64,000 nucleotides of DNA from CAWEQW01 sp963811365 (lineage in GTDB: Bacteria; Actinomycetota; Actinomycetes; Propionibacteriales; Nocardioidaceae): NCBI GenBank assembly GCA_963811365.1, contig CAWEQW010000006.1:372001-436000 (forward strand). The letters are read 5' to 3'. The notes under the pieces were generated by a model. It searched no databases. It saw nothing but the letters and a program-made list of their open reading frames with translations, and was not told the DNA's origin. Positions 8,493-17,137 of the stretch are shown here, in pieces (position 1 is the stretch's first letter; every line of letters starts with the position of its first letter). Both the position numbers and the translations under genes were made by a program.

Positions 8493-9188
8493 ATGGCGGG
8501 TGCGCGCATCGAGGTGATTCGGTCCGTCGACCGGTTCACGACCTCGACGGGCCTGCTGACCTCGCGGCACTCGTTCTCGTTCGGGGCGCACTACGACCCG
8601 CACAACATCGGGCACCGCCTGCTGGTGGCGCACAACGAGGACGTGGTGCAGCCCGGCGGCGGCTACGACCTGCACCCGCATCGCGACCTGGAGATCGTCA
8701 CGTGGGTGCTCGACGGCAGCCTGGTGCACGCCGACTCCGAGGGCCGCGGCGGGACGGTCCGTCCCGGCCTGGCGCAGCGGATGAGCGCCGGCAGCGGGAT
8801 ATCGCACTCCGAGCGCAACGACGACGGCGCCCAGCGGGTCTCGCATTTCGTGCAGATGTGGGTGCTGCCGCGCCGGTCGGGCGGGCGGCCCGGCTACGCC
8901 CAGCACGACGTGTCGGCGGCGCTGGGCTCGGGCGACCTGGTCCCGCTCGCGTCCGGGACCGCGGAGGCCGCCGTGTCGATCGACGCCGACGCCACGCTGC
9001 ACGTGGCGCGGCTGGCCGGAGCGCGCCGGCTGCCGGACGCGCCGTACCTGCACGTCTTCGTCGCCGCGGGCTCGGTCGACCTCGAGGGCGGCGGTCGCCT
9101 CGATGCGGGCGACGCGGCTCGGCTGACCGACGCGGGCGGGGTCCGGGTCGACGGCTCCGCAGAGGTGCTCGTCTGGGAGATGCGCTGA
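8493..9188 (+). CDS. Pirin family protein (bicupin, YhhW-like)
   Basis: 231 residues. The N-terminal cupin holds the metal-binding set HPHRDLEIVTWVLDG and the pair AGSGISHSERN; the C-terminal cupin is LPDAPYLHVFVAAGSVDLEGGG. Bacterial pirins bind Fe or similar metal; some such as YhhW oxidise quercetin in vitro, and the physiological role is mostly unknown. Start chosen at the only ATG before the RSVDRFTT motif. Monocistronic; converges with the acyl-CoA synthetase gene. Confidence 0.88.
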   Translation: MAGARIEVIRSVDRFTTSTGLLTSRHSFSFGAHYDPHNIGHRLLVAHNEDVVQPGGGYDLHPHRDLEIVTWVLDGSLVHADSEGRGGTVRPGLAQRMSAGSGISHSERNDDGAQRVSHFVQMWVLPRRSGGRPGYAQHDVSAALGSGDLVPLASGTAEAAVSIDADATLHVARLAGARRLPDAPYLHVFVAAGSVDLEGGGRLDAGDAARLTDAGGVRVDGSAEVLVWEMR

Positions 9189-9236
9189 CCGGCGGGCGGC
9201 GGCGACCGGCGAGCTAACCGAGACTACCCATCCGGG

Positions 9237-11057
9237 TCAGCCGTCTCCTCGCAGCTGGGGGAACTGGTCGTCCCGCCACTCCCCGGATGCGCCCCGGTCG
9301 GATGCCACCTGACCGGATGCCACCTGACCGGGCGCTGCCTGGCCCGCGGCCAGGTCCTGCTCGCGTCCGCGCAGCTCGACGCGACGGATCTTGCCGGAGA
9401 TGGTCTTCGGGAGCTCGAAGAACTCGACCCGCCGCACCCGCTGGTACGGCGCGAGGTGCTCGCGCGCGTACCCGAGGATCGCCAAGGCGGTCTCCTCGGT
9501 CGGCTCCCACCCCGGGGCGAGGGCGATGTAGGCCTTGGGGACCGCGAGCCGCACCGGGTCCGGAGCCGGCACGACCGCGGCCTCGGCCACGGCGGGGTGC
9601 TCGATGAGCACCGACTCCAGCTCGAAGGGGCTGATCTTGTAGTCCGAGGCCTTGAAGACGTCGTCGGTGCGTCCGACGTAGGTGATGTAGCCGTCCTCGT
9701 CGACCGATGCGACGTCGCCGGTGTGGTAGAAGCCGCCCGCCATCGCGCCGGCGTTGCGGTCCGCCTCGCCCTGGTACGCCGTCATCAGCGGAAGCGGCCG
9801 CCCGCCGCCCGGGCCGCCCGTCAGGTCCAGGCAGATCTCGCCCTCTCCGACGCCGTCGACCGGGGCGCCGGTCATCGGGTCGACCAGGACGACCGGCACG
9901 CCCGGGAGCGGACGCCCCATCGAGCCGGGCCGCACCGCCGAACCGGGGGTGTTGCCCACCTGGGCGGAGGTCTCGGTCTGGCCGTAGCCGTCCCGGATGG
10001 TCAGCCCCCAGGCCTGGCGCACCTGCTGGATGACCTCGGGGTTGAGCGGCTCACCGGCGCCGATGACCTCGCGCAGCGAGCCCGGGCCCCCGCTCAGGTC
10101 GGCGTTGATGAGCATCCGCCACACCGTCGGTGGCGCGCAGAACGTGGTGACCTCGTGGTCCCGGAGCACCCGCAGCAGCGCGGCCGGGTCGAAGCGCGTG
10201 TAGTTGTACAGGAAGACGGTGGCCTCGGCGATCCAGGGCGCGAAGAAGCACGACCAGGCGTGCTTGGCCCACCCGGGCGAGGATATGTTCAGGTGCACGT
10301 CGCCGGGCCGGACCCCGAGCCAGTACATCGTGGCCAGGTGCCCCACCGGGTAGGAGACCTGGGTGTGCTCGACCAGCTTCGGCCGTGACGTCGTGCCCGA
10401 GGTGAAGTAGAGCAGCACCGGGTCCTGCGCGGCCGTGCCGGGATGGTCCGCGGGCCCGGCGTCGAGCTCGTAGGCGTCGTGCAGGTCGTGCCACCCGGCC
10501 TTCGCGGTCTCCTCGGTGGCCCCGACGCAGAGCCGGAGGTAGTCACCCGGCACCTGCTCGAACTTGCTCGCGTCGGCCGGGTTGCAGATCACCCCCGATG
10601 CCCCGCCCCGGGTGATCCGGTCGACCAGGTCCGCCGGACCCACGGCGGTCGTGGTCGGCATGATCACCGCGCCCAGCTTCATGATCGCCAGCATGGACTC
10701 CCAGAGCTCGACCTGGTTGCCGAGCATCACCACCACGGCGTCCCCGCGGCGGACCCCTCGGCCGGCCAGCCAGGCGGCAACCTGGTCCGAGCGCCGGGCC
10801 ATCTCCTCGAAGCTCCGGCTGGTCGCGCGGCCGTCCTCCTCGAGGATGGTGAGCGCCGGCCGGTCGTTGCCGCGGGCGACGGCGTCGAACCAGTCGACCG
10901 CCCAGTTGAACCGCTCGCCGACGTCCGGCCAGCGGAACTCCGCGACCGCACGGTCATGGTCGCCGCGGAGCGCGAGTAGCTGGTCTCGAGCGGCCCGGTA
11001 GGCCCGGGTGGCGGGTGCGTCGGTCGTGCTGGTGCTCTCGCGGGCGTCGTCGGGCAT
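9237..11057 (-). CDS. AMP-forming acyl-CoA synthetase, medium-chain (ACSM) type
   Basis: 606 residues of the ANL superfamily. Seen are the P-loop-like LYFTSGTTSRPKLVEH, the A5 motif DGYGQTETS, the hinge YVGRTDDVFKASDYKISPFELE and the catalytic Lys in PKTISGKIRRVEL. The SYPVGHLATMYWLG and WAKHAWSCFFAPW segments are typical of medium-chain acyl-CoA/acetyl-like synthetases. It activates a carboxylic acid to its CoA thioester; the acid is not predictable. Start at 11057 follows TACGGT by 6 nt (leaderless); more upstream sequence in frame is not coding. The C-terminal tail has a short AAPGQVASGQVASD repeat coded by a duplicated 15-mer at 9299-9330. Confidence 0.88.
   Translation of the reverse strand: MPDDARESTSTTDAPATRAYRAARDQLLALRGDHDRAVAEFRWPDVGERFNWAVDWFDAVARGNDRPALTILEEDGRATSRSFEEMARRSDQVAAWLAGRGVRRGDAVVVMLGNQVELWESMLAIMKLGAVIMPTTTAVGPADLVDRITRGGASGVICNPADASKFEQVPGDYLRLCVGATEETAKAGWHDLHDAYELDAGPADHPGTAAQDPVLLYFTSGTTSRPKLVEHTQVSYPVGHLATMYWLGVRPGDVHLNISSPGWAKHAWSCFFAPWIAEATVFLYNYTRFDPAALLRVLRDHEVTTFCAPPTVWRMLINADLSGGPGSLREVIGAGEPLNPEVIQQVRQAWGLTIRDGYGQTETSAQVGNTPGSAVRPGSMGRPLPGVPVVLVDPMTGAPVDGVGEGEICLDLTGGPGGGRPLPLMTAYQGEADRNAGAMAGGFYHTGDVASVDEDGYITYVGRTDDVFKASDYKISPFELESVLIEHPAVAEAAVVPAPDPVRLAVPKAYIALAPGWEPTEETALAILGYAREHLAPYQRVRRVEFFELPKTISGKIRRVELRGREQDLAAGQAAPGQVASGQVASDRGASGEWRDDQFPQLRGDG
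9299..9330. repeat. 15 bp tandem duplication in the acyl-CoA synthetase tail
   Basis: GGATGCCACCTGACC occurs twice head to tail near the 3' end of the acyl-CoA synthetase gene, adding five residues to a tail beyond the catalytic lysine region. It probably arose by slippage and is unlikely to affect activity. Confidence 0.7.
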
Positions 11058-11063
11058 GGCAGC

Positions 11064-11069
11064 ACCGTA
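11064..11069 (-). promoter_or_regulatory. -10 box of leaderless acyl-CoA synthetase gene
   Basis: TACGGT on the reverse strand, 6 nt from the ATG at 11057; no ribosome-binding site is present. Confidence 0.55.
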
Positions 11070-11101
11070 GCGCCGCCCCGGCGCCCCGGGGAGCCCCTCG
11101 T

Positions 11102-12706
11102 TCAGGGCACCAGCACCCCGGGGTTCAGGATGCCTGCGGGATCGAGCCGCTGCTTCACCGCGCGCAGCACCTCGACGCCGACCGGACCGATCTCGTCGGC
11201 GAGCCACGGCTTGTGGTCGCGGCCGACCCCGTGGTGATGGGTGATCGTGCCGCCGGCCGCCACGATCGCGTCGCAGGCCGCGGCCTTCGCCGCGGCCCAC
11301 TGGGCCAGGCCGTCGCCCTGCTGGCCGGCCGCCACCGTGAAGTACAGCGAGGCTCCCGTCGGGTAGACGTGCGAGATGTGGCACAGCACGAGCGAGCCCG
11401 GCAGCCGCTCCCCGACCGCCGCGCGCACCGCGTCGTACACCCGGGGCAGCACGGACCAGTACGCCGCGGTCTCCAGGGTCTCGGTCAGCACCCCGACGTC
11501 GAGCAGGGAGTCACGCAGGTAGGGCCCGCGGTAGCGACCCTCGAGCCAGGCACGCCCGGGTTCCTCGCCCAGCGGCGTGCCGCCGAGGGCGCCCAGGAGC
11601 TCGCCGGTCGCCGTCCGGCGAGCCGCCACCTGCTCGGCGGTCCCCTCGTAGCCGACCACCAGGAGGCAGCCCCCGGTCGCCGTGCCGCCGACGCCGCCGG
11701 GGTCGGCCAGGTTCAGCGAGCTCTCTGTCTCGTCGGACAGCCGCAGAACCGTGGGGGTGCCGTCCTGCGCCAGGAGCCGGACGGCGTCGCCGCCGGCCAC
11801 GAACGTCGGGAAGCTCCACCCCTCGTACGCGCGGACGTCCGGGCGCGGCCGGGTGCGCACGGTCACCTCGGTCACCACGCCGAACGCACCCTCCGAGCCG
11901 AGCACCAGCTGACGGAGGTCCGGGCCCGCCGCGGACGCCGGGGCACGGCCGAGCACCAGCTCGCCGACCGGGGTCGCGGTGCGCAGCCCGGTCACCATGG
12001 CGTCGAACCGGCCGTAGCCCGCCGAGGACTGCCCGCTGGACCGGGTCGCGGCGTAACCGCCGATCGAGGCGTACTCGAAGGACTGCGGGAAGTGCCCGAG
12101 GGTGCGGCCGTGCTCGGCGAGCAGCTCCTCGGCGCGCGGGCCGGTCAGCCCCGCCTGCAGCACCGCGGTCCCCGACACCGGGTCCACCGAGACCAGCCGG
12201 TCGAGGCGGTGCAGGTCGAGGGCGAGCACGGCGGCGTACCCCTCCCGGTCGGCGACCAGGCCCCCGACGACGGAGGTGCCTCCGCCGAACGGCACGATCG
12301 CGACGCGCTCCCCCGTCGCCCAGCGCAGCAGCGCCGCCACCTGGTCGTGGTCGGCCGGCTCGACCACGGCGTCCGGCGCGGCGAGCGCGTCGCCGGACCG
12401 CATCCGCAGCAGGTCGGGGGTCGACTTGCCGCGGGTGTGCCGGACCCGGCTGTCGTGGTCGAGCCGGACGTGCTCCTCGCCGAGCAGGGAGCCGAGCGCG
12501 GCGAGCCGGTCCGCGTCGAGGCTGGAGGGAGCGACCCGGACCTCCGGGAGCGGCTTCGTCGGGTGCGGCTCGGCGCTGCCGAACGCGAGCTCGACGAGGC
12601 CGCGCAGGGCGTCCGACGGCGGGGCAGCCTCCGCCGGGTCGCCCCAGCGGGCCCAGTGCATGGGGGGCGTCGGGGGCGGCGGGGGCGTCGGTTGAGGGGT
12701 GCTCAC
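11102..12706 (-). CDS. FAD-binding oxidase, alkyl-DHAP synthase-like
   Basis: 534 residues. A PCMH-type FAD domain (VVEPADHDQVAALLRWA, then VPFGGGTSVVGGL and SIGGYAATRSSGQSSAGYG) is followed by a cap domain; the C-terminus has GTITHHHGVGRDHKPWL and LDPAGILNPGVL. The triple His and the GVGRDH motif match alkylglycerone-phosphate synthase (AGPS), which makes ether-lipid precursors from acyl-DHAP in eukaryotes. The bacterial role is uncertain. Proximity to GlpD, another glycerol-phosphate enzyme, fits glycerolipid metabolism. GTG start at 12706 is only 17 bp from the divergent TetR start; a poly-Pro leader (TPPPPPTPP) precedes the fold. Confidence 0.85.
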   Translation of the reverse strand: MSTPQPTPPPPPTPPMHWARWGDPAEAAPPSDALRGLVELAFGSAEPHPTKPLPEVRVAPSSLDADRLAALGSLLGEEHVRLDHDSRVRHTRGKSTPDLLRMRSGDALAAPDAVVEPADHDQVAALLRWATGERVAIVPFGGGTSVVGGLVADREGYAAVLALDLHRLDRLVSVDPVSGTAVLQAGLTGPRAEELLAEHGRTLGHFPQSFEYASIGGYAATRSSGQSSAGYGRFDAMVTGLRTATPVGELVLGRAPASAAGPDLRQLVLGSEGAFGVVTEVTVRTRPRPDVRAYEGWSFPTFVAGGDAVRLLAQDGTPTVLRLSDETESSLNLADPGGVGGTATGGCLLVVGYEGTAEQVAARRTATGELLGALGGTPLGEEPGRAWLEGRYRGPYLRDSLLDVGVLTETLETAAYWSVLPRVYDAVRAAVGERLPGSLVLCHISHVYPTGASLYFTVAAGQQGDGLAQWAAAKAAACDAIVAAGGTITHHHGVGRDHKPWLADEIGPVGVEVLRAVKQRLDPAGILNPGVLVP

Positions 12707-12707
12707 G

Positions 12708-12722
12708 TGTTACAGTGTGACA
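12708..12722. promoter_or_regulatory. TetR operator overlapping two divergent leaderless promoters
   Basis: TGTTAC-AGT-GTGACA is a 15 bp near-perfect dyad filling the 17 bp between the oxidase GTG (12706) and the TetR ATG (12724). The embedded TACAGT (12711-12716) is a TANNNT -10 box 7 nt before the TetR ATG; on the other strand CACACT is 7 nt before the GTG. A repressor bound here would block both start sites. Binding by the adjacent TetR protein is inference. Confidence 0.65.
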
Positions 12723-12723
12723 G

Positions 12724-13314
12724 ATGTCGTCACTTCGTCACAACGGTCCGGACGACGCCCTCCTGGACGCCGCGCGCGCCTGCCTGGTCGCGGTCGGATG
12801 GCGCCGCACCACGCTCACGGACGTGGCCCGGCGCGCCGGCGTCTCGCGGATGACGATCTACCGGCGGTGGCCGGACATGCAGACGCTGCTCGCCGACCTG
12901 ATGACCCGCGAGTGGTCCACCGTGGTGGAGTCGCCGCACGACCACGACGGGCAGGCGCTCGACCGGATCACCGGCTCGGTCACCGCGACGGTGGCCGGGC
13001 TGCGCGGCAACGACCTGTTCGCCTCGATCGTGGCGATCGACCCCGAGGTCCTGCTCCCCTACCTGCTGGACCGACGCGGCCGGGCGCAGGACGCGCTGCT
13101 CTCGGGTCTCGAGGCAGCCGTCTCCGCCGGACAGCGCGACGGCTCGGTGCGCGACGGGGACCCCCACCTGCTCGGCCGGTCGGTGCTCCTGGCCGCGCAC
13201 GGGTTCGTGCTCTCGGCGGCGACGATGACCGAGCCCGGCTCCGGACGTGGCCCCACGCTGGACGACCTGGACGCCGAGCTGGGCGAGCTCGTCAGGAGGT
13301 ATCTGGCCGCATGA
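12724..13314 (+). CDS. TetR family transcriptional repressor
   Basis: 196 residues: N-terminal helix-turn-helix (ALLDAARACLVAVGWRRTTL, VARRAGVSRMTIYRRWPDM, residues 10-60), then an all-helical ligand and dimer domain. The start has no ribosome site but lies 7 nt after TACAGT, so it is read as leaderless. It overlaps GlpD by 4 bp (ATGA-type) and is divergent from the AGPS-like oxidase across the dyad at 12708-12722; both sides are likely under its control. The ligand is unknown. Confidence 0.88.
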   Translation: MSSLRHNGPDDALLDAARACLVAVGWRRTTLTDVARRAGVSRMTIYRRWPDMQTLLADLMTREWSTVVESPHDHDGQALDRITGSVTATVAGLRGNDLFASIVAIDPEVLLPYLLDRRGRAQDALLSGLEAAVSAGQRDGSVRDGDPHLLGRSVLLAAHGFVLSAATMTEPGSGRGPTLDDLDAELGELVRRYLAA

Positions 13315-14906
13315 CCGCTCTGCGCCCCCCACCCGCCGGCTCAGCAGCCGCCTCCGTGCTCACCGCCGGTCGCCGGACCCGCGACCTGGAGGAGGCGCTC
13401 GACGGCCGAGAGGTCGACGTGCTGGTGGTGGGACTCGGCGTCACTGGCGCGGGCGTGGCGCTCGACGCGGCCGCCCGGGGGCTGTCGGTGGTCGCGGTCG
13501 ACGCGCACGACCTGGCGTTCGGCACCTCGCGCTGGAGCTCGAAGCTGGTGCACGGAGGGCTCCGCTACCTGGCGCACGGGCAGGTCGGCGTCGCCTACGA
13601 GAGCGCGGTGGAGCGGCACGTCCTGATGACGCGGATCGCGCCGCACCTCGTGCACGCCCTGCCGATGGTGCTTCCGCTCACCCCGGCCGTGCCCGCACGA
13701 CAGGCGGCTCTGACGTACGCCGGGCTGCTGGCCGGCGACGTGCTCCGGGTCGGCGCCTCCACTCCGCGTGCCGTGCTGCCGCGGGCCCGGCGCCTCGGCC
13801 GCACCGAGACGACCGCACTCACCTCCGGGCTGCAGACCACGGGCCTGCGCGGCGGCCTGCTCTCGTGGGACGGGCAGCTCGAGGACGACGCCCGGCTGGT
13901 CGTCGCGCTGGCCCGGACGGCCGCGTCCTACGGCGCCCGGATCCTGACCCACACGCGCGTGACGGCACTCGACGGCCGCGGCGCCGACCTCCGCGACGAG
14001 CTGACCGGGGATACCGGACGGCTGCGCGCCCGGACGGTCGTCAACGCCACCGGCGTCTGGGCGGCCGGTCTCGTCGACGGCATCTCGCTGCGCCCCTCGC
14101 GCGGCACCCACCTGGTGCTGCGCGGCTCGCCGTGGGGACTGCGCACCGCGGTGACCGTGCCGGTGCCGGGGTCGCTCAGCCGGTTCGTGTTCGCGCTGCC
14201 CCAGGCCGACGGACTCGTCTACGTCGGGCTGACCGACGTACCCGCCGACGGTCCGGTGCCCGACATCCCCGAGCCGACCGAGGAGGAGATCGGCTTCCTG
14301 CTGGCAACCGTCGGCACGGCGCTCGACCCGGCACCCACCCGGACGGACGTGGTGGGCGCCTACGCCGGGCTGCGGCCACTGCTGGACGCCGAGGGCGGCA
14401 CCGCGGACCTGTCCCGCAGGCATGCCGTGCTGACCTCCTCCGACGGGGTGGTCACCGTGGTCGGCGGCAAGCTGACGACGTACCGGCGGATGGCCGAGGA
14501 CACGGTGGACGCCGTCGTCGCGGCCGGCGGACTGGCCGCGGCCCCGTGCCGCACCGGGCGGATGCCGCTGCTCGGAGCGGGCACCGGGGCCGGGCCGACG
14601 GCCGCGCTGCCCGCCCGCCTGGTCCGCCGGTACGGCGCCGAGGCGGCGACCGTTCTGGCATCCGCGCGCCAGGTGACCGGCCTGCCCGCCGAGATGCTGC
14701 TGGCACCCGCGGTCGCCGGACCACCGGAGGTGCCGGTGACCCGTGCCGAGCTGCTCTGGGGCGCCACGCACGAGGGCGCCGTCGACGTCGGCGACCTGCT
14801 GGACCGTCGCACCCGCGTCGGTTTGGTGCCCTCGGACCGGGCCGCGGTCGAGCCCCTGGCCGCGTGGGCGCTCGAGGCGGCGGCCGCCACCGGCCCGTCA
14901 ACGTGA
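13311..14906 (+). CDS. glpD: Glycerol-3-phosphate dehydrogenase, GlpD type
   Basis: 531 residues. FAD Rossmann motif VLVVGLGVTGAGVALDAAARG, followed by the GlpD hallmark TSRWSSKLVHGGLRYLAHGQ and RHVLMTRIAPHLV, and C-terminal TYRRMAEDTVDAV. It oxidises glycerol 3-phosphate to dihydroxyacetone phosphate at the membrane, passing electrons to quinone. The start at 13311 overlaps the TetR stop and has a strong internal AGGAGGT ribosome site at 13295-13301. The pairing with an AGPS-like oxidase and a TetR repressor suggests one regulon for glycerol-phosphate/ether-lipid chemistry. Confidence 0.9.
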   Translation: MTALRPPPAGSAAASVLTAGRRTRDLEEALDGREVDVLVVGLGVTGAGVALDAAARGLSVVAVDAHDLAFGTSRWSSKLVHGGLRYLAHGQVGVAYESAVERHVLMTRIAPHLVHALPMVLPLTPAVPARQAALTYAGLLAGDVLRVGASTPRAVLPRARRLGRTETTALTSGLQTTGLRGGLLSWDGQLEDDARLVVALARTAASYGARILTHTRVTALDGRGADLRDELTGDTGRLRARTVVNATGVWAAGLVDGISLRPSRGTHLVLRGSPWGLRTAVTVPVPGSLSRFVFALPQADGLVYVGLTDVPADGPVPDIPEPTEEEIGFLLATVGTALDPAPTRTDVVGAYAGLRPLLDAEGGTADLSRRHAVLTSSDGVVTVVGGKLTTYRRMAEDTVDAVVAAGGLAAAPCRTGRMPLLGAGTGAGPTAALPARLVRRYGAEAATVLASARQVTGLPAEMLLAPAVAGPPEVPVTRAELLWGATHEGAVDVGDLLDRRTRVGLVPSDRAAVEPLAAWALEAAAATGPST

Positions 14907-14915
14907 CCGGGCGCA

Positions 14916-16208
14916 TCACGTCCGCCTGGTGAAGCGCACCCGTCCCGTCGGCAGGTGGGTGAGGTGATAGGTCGGGTCGTGCGCTCGGTGGTGGTGGAAG
15001 GAGCACAGCAACCGGCCGCCCTGCACGCTGGTCGTCGCGCCGCTCGCCCAGGTCCCGTTGTCGTGGTGCGCCTCGCACCAGGCTGCCGGACGGTCACAGC
15101 CGGCCGCGGTGCAGCCCCGGTCACGGGCCACCAGCGCCAACCGCTGCGTCTTGGTGTGGTAGCGCACCCTGCGGCCCTGGTCGAGCACCTCGGACGGTCC
15201 GCCGAGCACCAGCGGCACCACGCCGGCGACGCAGGCGAGGCGCCGCGCCTCACTGGCCGAGATCCCCGCTCCGGTGTCCACCTGGGCGCCGCCCAGCCCC
15301 TCCCGAAGCTGGTCGAGCGTCATCGTGACGACCACGGTCGCGCCGGCGCCGGCGGCCGCGGGCAGGTCGGCGTCGCGCATCCGCTCGATGAGCTCGCACC
15401 ACGCGGCCCCCCTGAGCTCTGGTCCCGGCGGTCGCCCGCTGTCGCCGTCCCTGCCCGCGTAGCGCGTCGAGCCTCCGGCAGCGAGCTGTTGCAGCCTGCG
15501 CGGGCTGGTGTGGGCCCACAGCATCTTGGTGAGCATCGCGGCGTGCAGGCTCGGGATCCGGAACCGCCCGCTGTGGGTGCCGTCGGCGTTGTCGTGGAGC
15601 TCCAGGAAGGTGCGGCGTCGCGCGAGCCGCTCCTCCGCGGTCAGCCGCGCATGCAGCCGCTCGTCGGCGCCCGCGGGGTCGACCACGTCGAGGAGATGTC
15701 TGCCGGCGCGACGGAGTCCCGCGCTGTCGAGGGTGCGCGCCAGCTCGACGAGATGGGCCTCCGCGCGCCTCCGCTCGCCCTCGCCGAGCCAGTCGGGGAG
15801 CCGGGACACCGCGGCCACCGCCGCGGTGGCCTGGTCGGGGCTCATCCGGCCGGCACGCACGGCCGTGCCGGTCAGCGAGAGGTCGCTGTCCAGCGCTCGC
15901 GCCACCCGCACCTGCTCGAGCGCGACCCGCCGCGGCAGCCGGGCCTCGTCCTGAAGCCAGGCCGCCGTCGAGGTGGCTGCCGTCGACGTGCCGACCCCGG
16001 CGCGGTCGGCCTGCGCGAGCAGCGCCCACTCCAGCCCGACCAGCCGGGACACCGCGGCGTGCATCCCGGTCACCGCCTCGGCCAGCTCCTCGACCGTGAG
16101 CGTCCACGCCGTAGCCTCGGTGACGTCGTCGAGCACCGCGTGTAGCCGCCGCAGGAAGGCCAGCACACGTGGTGTCCCTTCGGCGGGGAGGTCGAGGTTC
16201 GCGCTCAC
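14916..16208 (-). CDS. DUF222 / HNH endonuclease domain protein
   Basis: 430 residues. A helical DUF222 domain (about 10-320) leads to an HNH nuclease domain with CTAAGCDRPAAWCEAHH and LLCSFHHHRAHD (about 365-415), which supplies the two Cys/His zinc clusters and the HNH histidines. This 13E12-like family is present in many copies in actinobacteria, usually without a known role; some travel with mobile elements. No repeat or integrase is seen nearby. GTG start at 16208. It converges with glpD. Confidence 0.85.
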   Translation of the reverse strand: MSANLDLPAEGTPRVLAFLRRLHAVLDDVTEATAWTLTVEELAEAVTGMHAAVSRLVGLEWALLAQADRAGVGTSTAATSTAAWLQDEARLPRRVALEQVRVARALDSDLSLTGTAVRAGRMSPDQATAAVAAVSRLPDWLGEGERRRAEAHLVELARTLDSAGLRRAGRHLLDVVDPAGADERLHARLTAEERLARRRTFLELHDNADGTHSGRFRIPSLHAAMLTKMLWAHTSPRRLQQLAAGGSTRYAGRDGDSGRPPGPELRGAAWCELIERMRDADLPAAAGAGATVVVTMTLDQLREGLGGAQVDTGAGISASEARRLACVAGVVPLVLGGPSEVLDQGRRVRYHTKTQRLALVARDRGCTAAGCDRPAAWCEAHHDNGTWASGATTSVQGGRLLCSFHHHRAHDPTYHLTHLPTGRVRFTRRT

Positions 16209-16343
16209 GGGACCACCGTGCCAACGTCAGCACGCCGCTCCCAGACCCTCTGTTCGAGCGGTGGACAAACTTCGTTGGCGTGGCGCCTGGGGACGGAAAG
16301 TGGCTCGGGGTCCTCTCACACGGCGCGGGGCGCGAGGGGCAGC

Positions 16344-16529
16344 TCACGGACCGTCGAAGGCACCCCCGTAGGGCGGCTGCTCCGGGAACGCCCGCCACAC
16401 CGCCGCCGTCAGGTCGCGGAACGGTTCGTCGGGTTCGGGGGCCAGCCACGGCACGTCCTCGCCGAACCACTCGCGGCGCCCGAACGCGCAGTCGAACGCG
16501 GGCATCCGCTGCAGCGCCGAGCCGGGCAT
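16344..16529 (-). CDS. Small hypothetical protein
   Basis: 61 residues, acidic and rich in aromatic residues (FDCAFGRREWFGEDVPWLAPEPDEPF). A strong AGGAGG ribosome site lies 4-5 nt before the ATG at 16529, which is why it is listed. It lies 31 bp after the true end of the YbaK gene on the same strand and is likely the last gene of a response regulator-YbaK operon. No membrane segment or known domain was recognised. Confidence 0.5.
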   Translation of the reverse strand: MPGSALQRMPAFDCAFGRREWFGEDVPWLAPEPDEPFRDLTAAVWRAFPEQPPYGGAFDGP

Positions 16530-16560
16530 CCCACCTCCTCCCGAGCCAGCCGGGACCTGC

Positions 16561-17102
16561 TCAGACCCCCAGCCCCTCGTGCACCTCGGCGCCCGGCAGC
16601 TCTCCCAGCAGCCGCCCGGGCAGCAGCAGCTTGCTGCGCCGGAGTCCGCTGCCGATCACGGCGACTCCACGTCCAGCACCGCCGCGTCCACGAACAACCG
16701 CCACCCGTCCGGCAGGCCGACCGGCGTGATCCCGCCGTACTCCATGGAGGTCTCCTGCACCGCGCGATCCATCGCCAGGAACGACGCCTTCCGTACGTCG
16801 AGCGCCCGCTTCACCAGGTTGTTCACGTCGGCACGGGTGTGGGCGGCGACCACGCAGGCGACCACCCGCTCCGCCCCGCCGCGCCGGCCGGCGACCACCA
16901 CGCAGTTCGCGCTCGCCTCCAGCGGCAGGTCGTACGCCGCGGTCAGGGCGGCGGTGTCGGCGAGGGACGGGTCGATCTCCACGACCGCCACCTCCGAGGC
17001 GCCCGGCCAGCGCGCGAGCGCCTGCGCCACCGTGGGGCCGAGCAGCTCCGGGTGCTCGGCGGCGGGCAGCGAGGCAAGGGTGCCGATCGTGGGCAGGCTC
17101 AT
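16561..17102 (-). pseudogene. YbaK/ProX-type aminoacyl-tRNA deacylase, frameshifted
   Basis: The frame from the ATG at 17102 gives a YbaK fold (LEASANCVVVAGRRGGAERVV, SFLAMDRAVQETSMEYGGITPVGLP) but stops at 16656 after VLDVESP. The family's usual C-terminus is found at once in another frame, VIGSGLRRSKLLLPGRLL to HEGLGV, ending at 16561. One base missing near 16663 would rejoin them. Members hydrolyse mischarged aminoacyl-tRNA. The coding reads intact on both sides, so a sequencing error is as likely as a true mutation. Start is 7 nt after TACCCT (leaderless). Confidence 0.8.
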
Positions 17103-17109
17103 GGCCGTC

Positions 17110-17115
17110 AGGGTA
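17110..17115 (-). promoter_or_regulatory. -10 box of leaderless YbaK gene
   Basis: TACCCT on the reverse strand, 7 nt before the ATG at 17102. It lies in the 35 bp after the response-regulator stop, so the gene may have its own promoter. Confidence 0.45.
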
Positions 17116-17137
17116 GCCGCGGCTCCGCAGCACCGGC

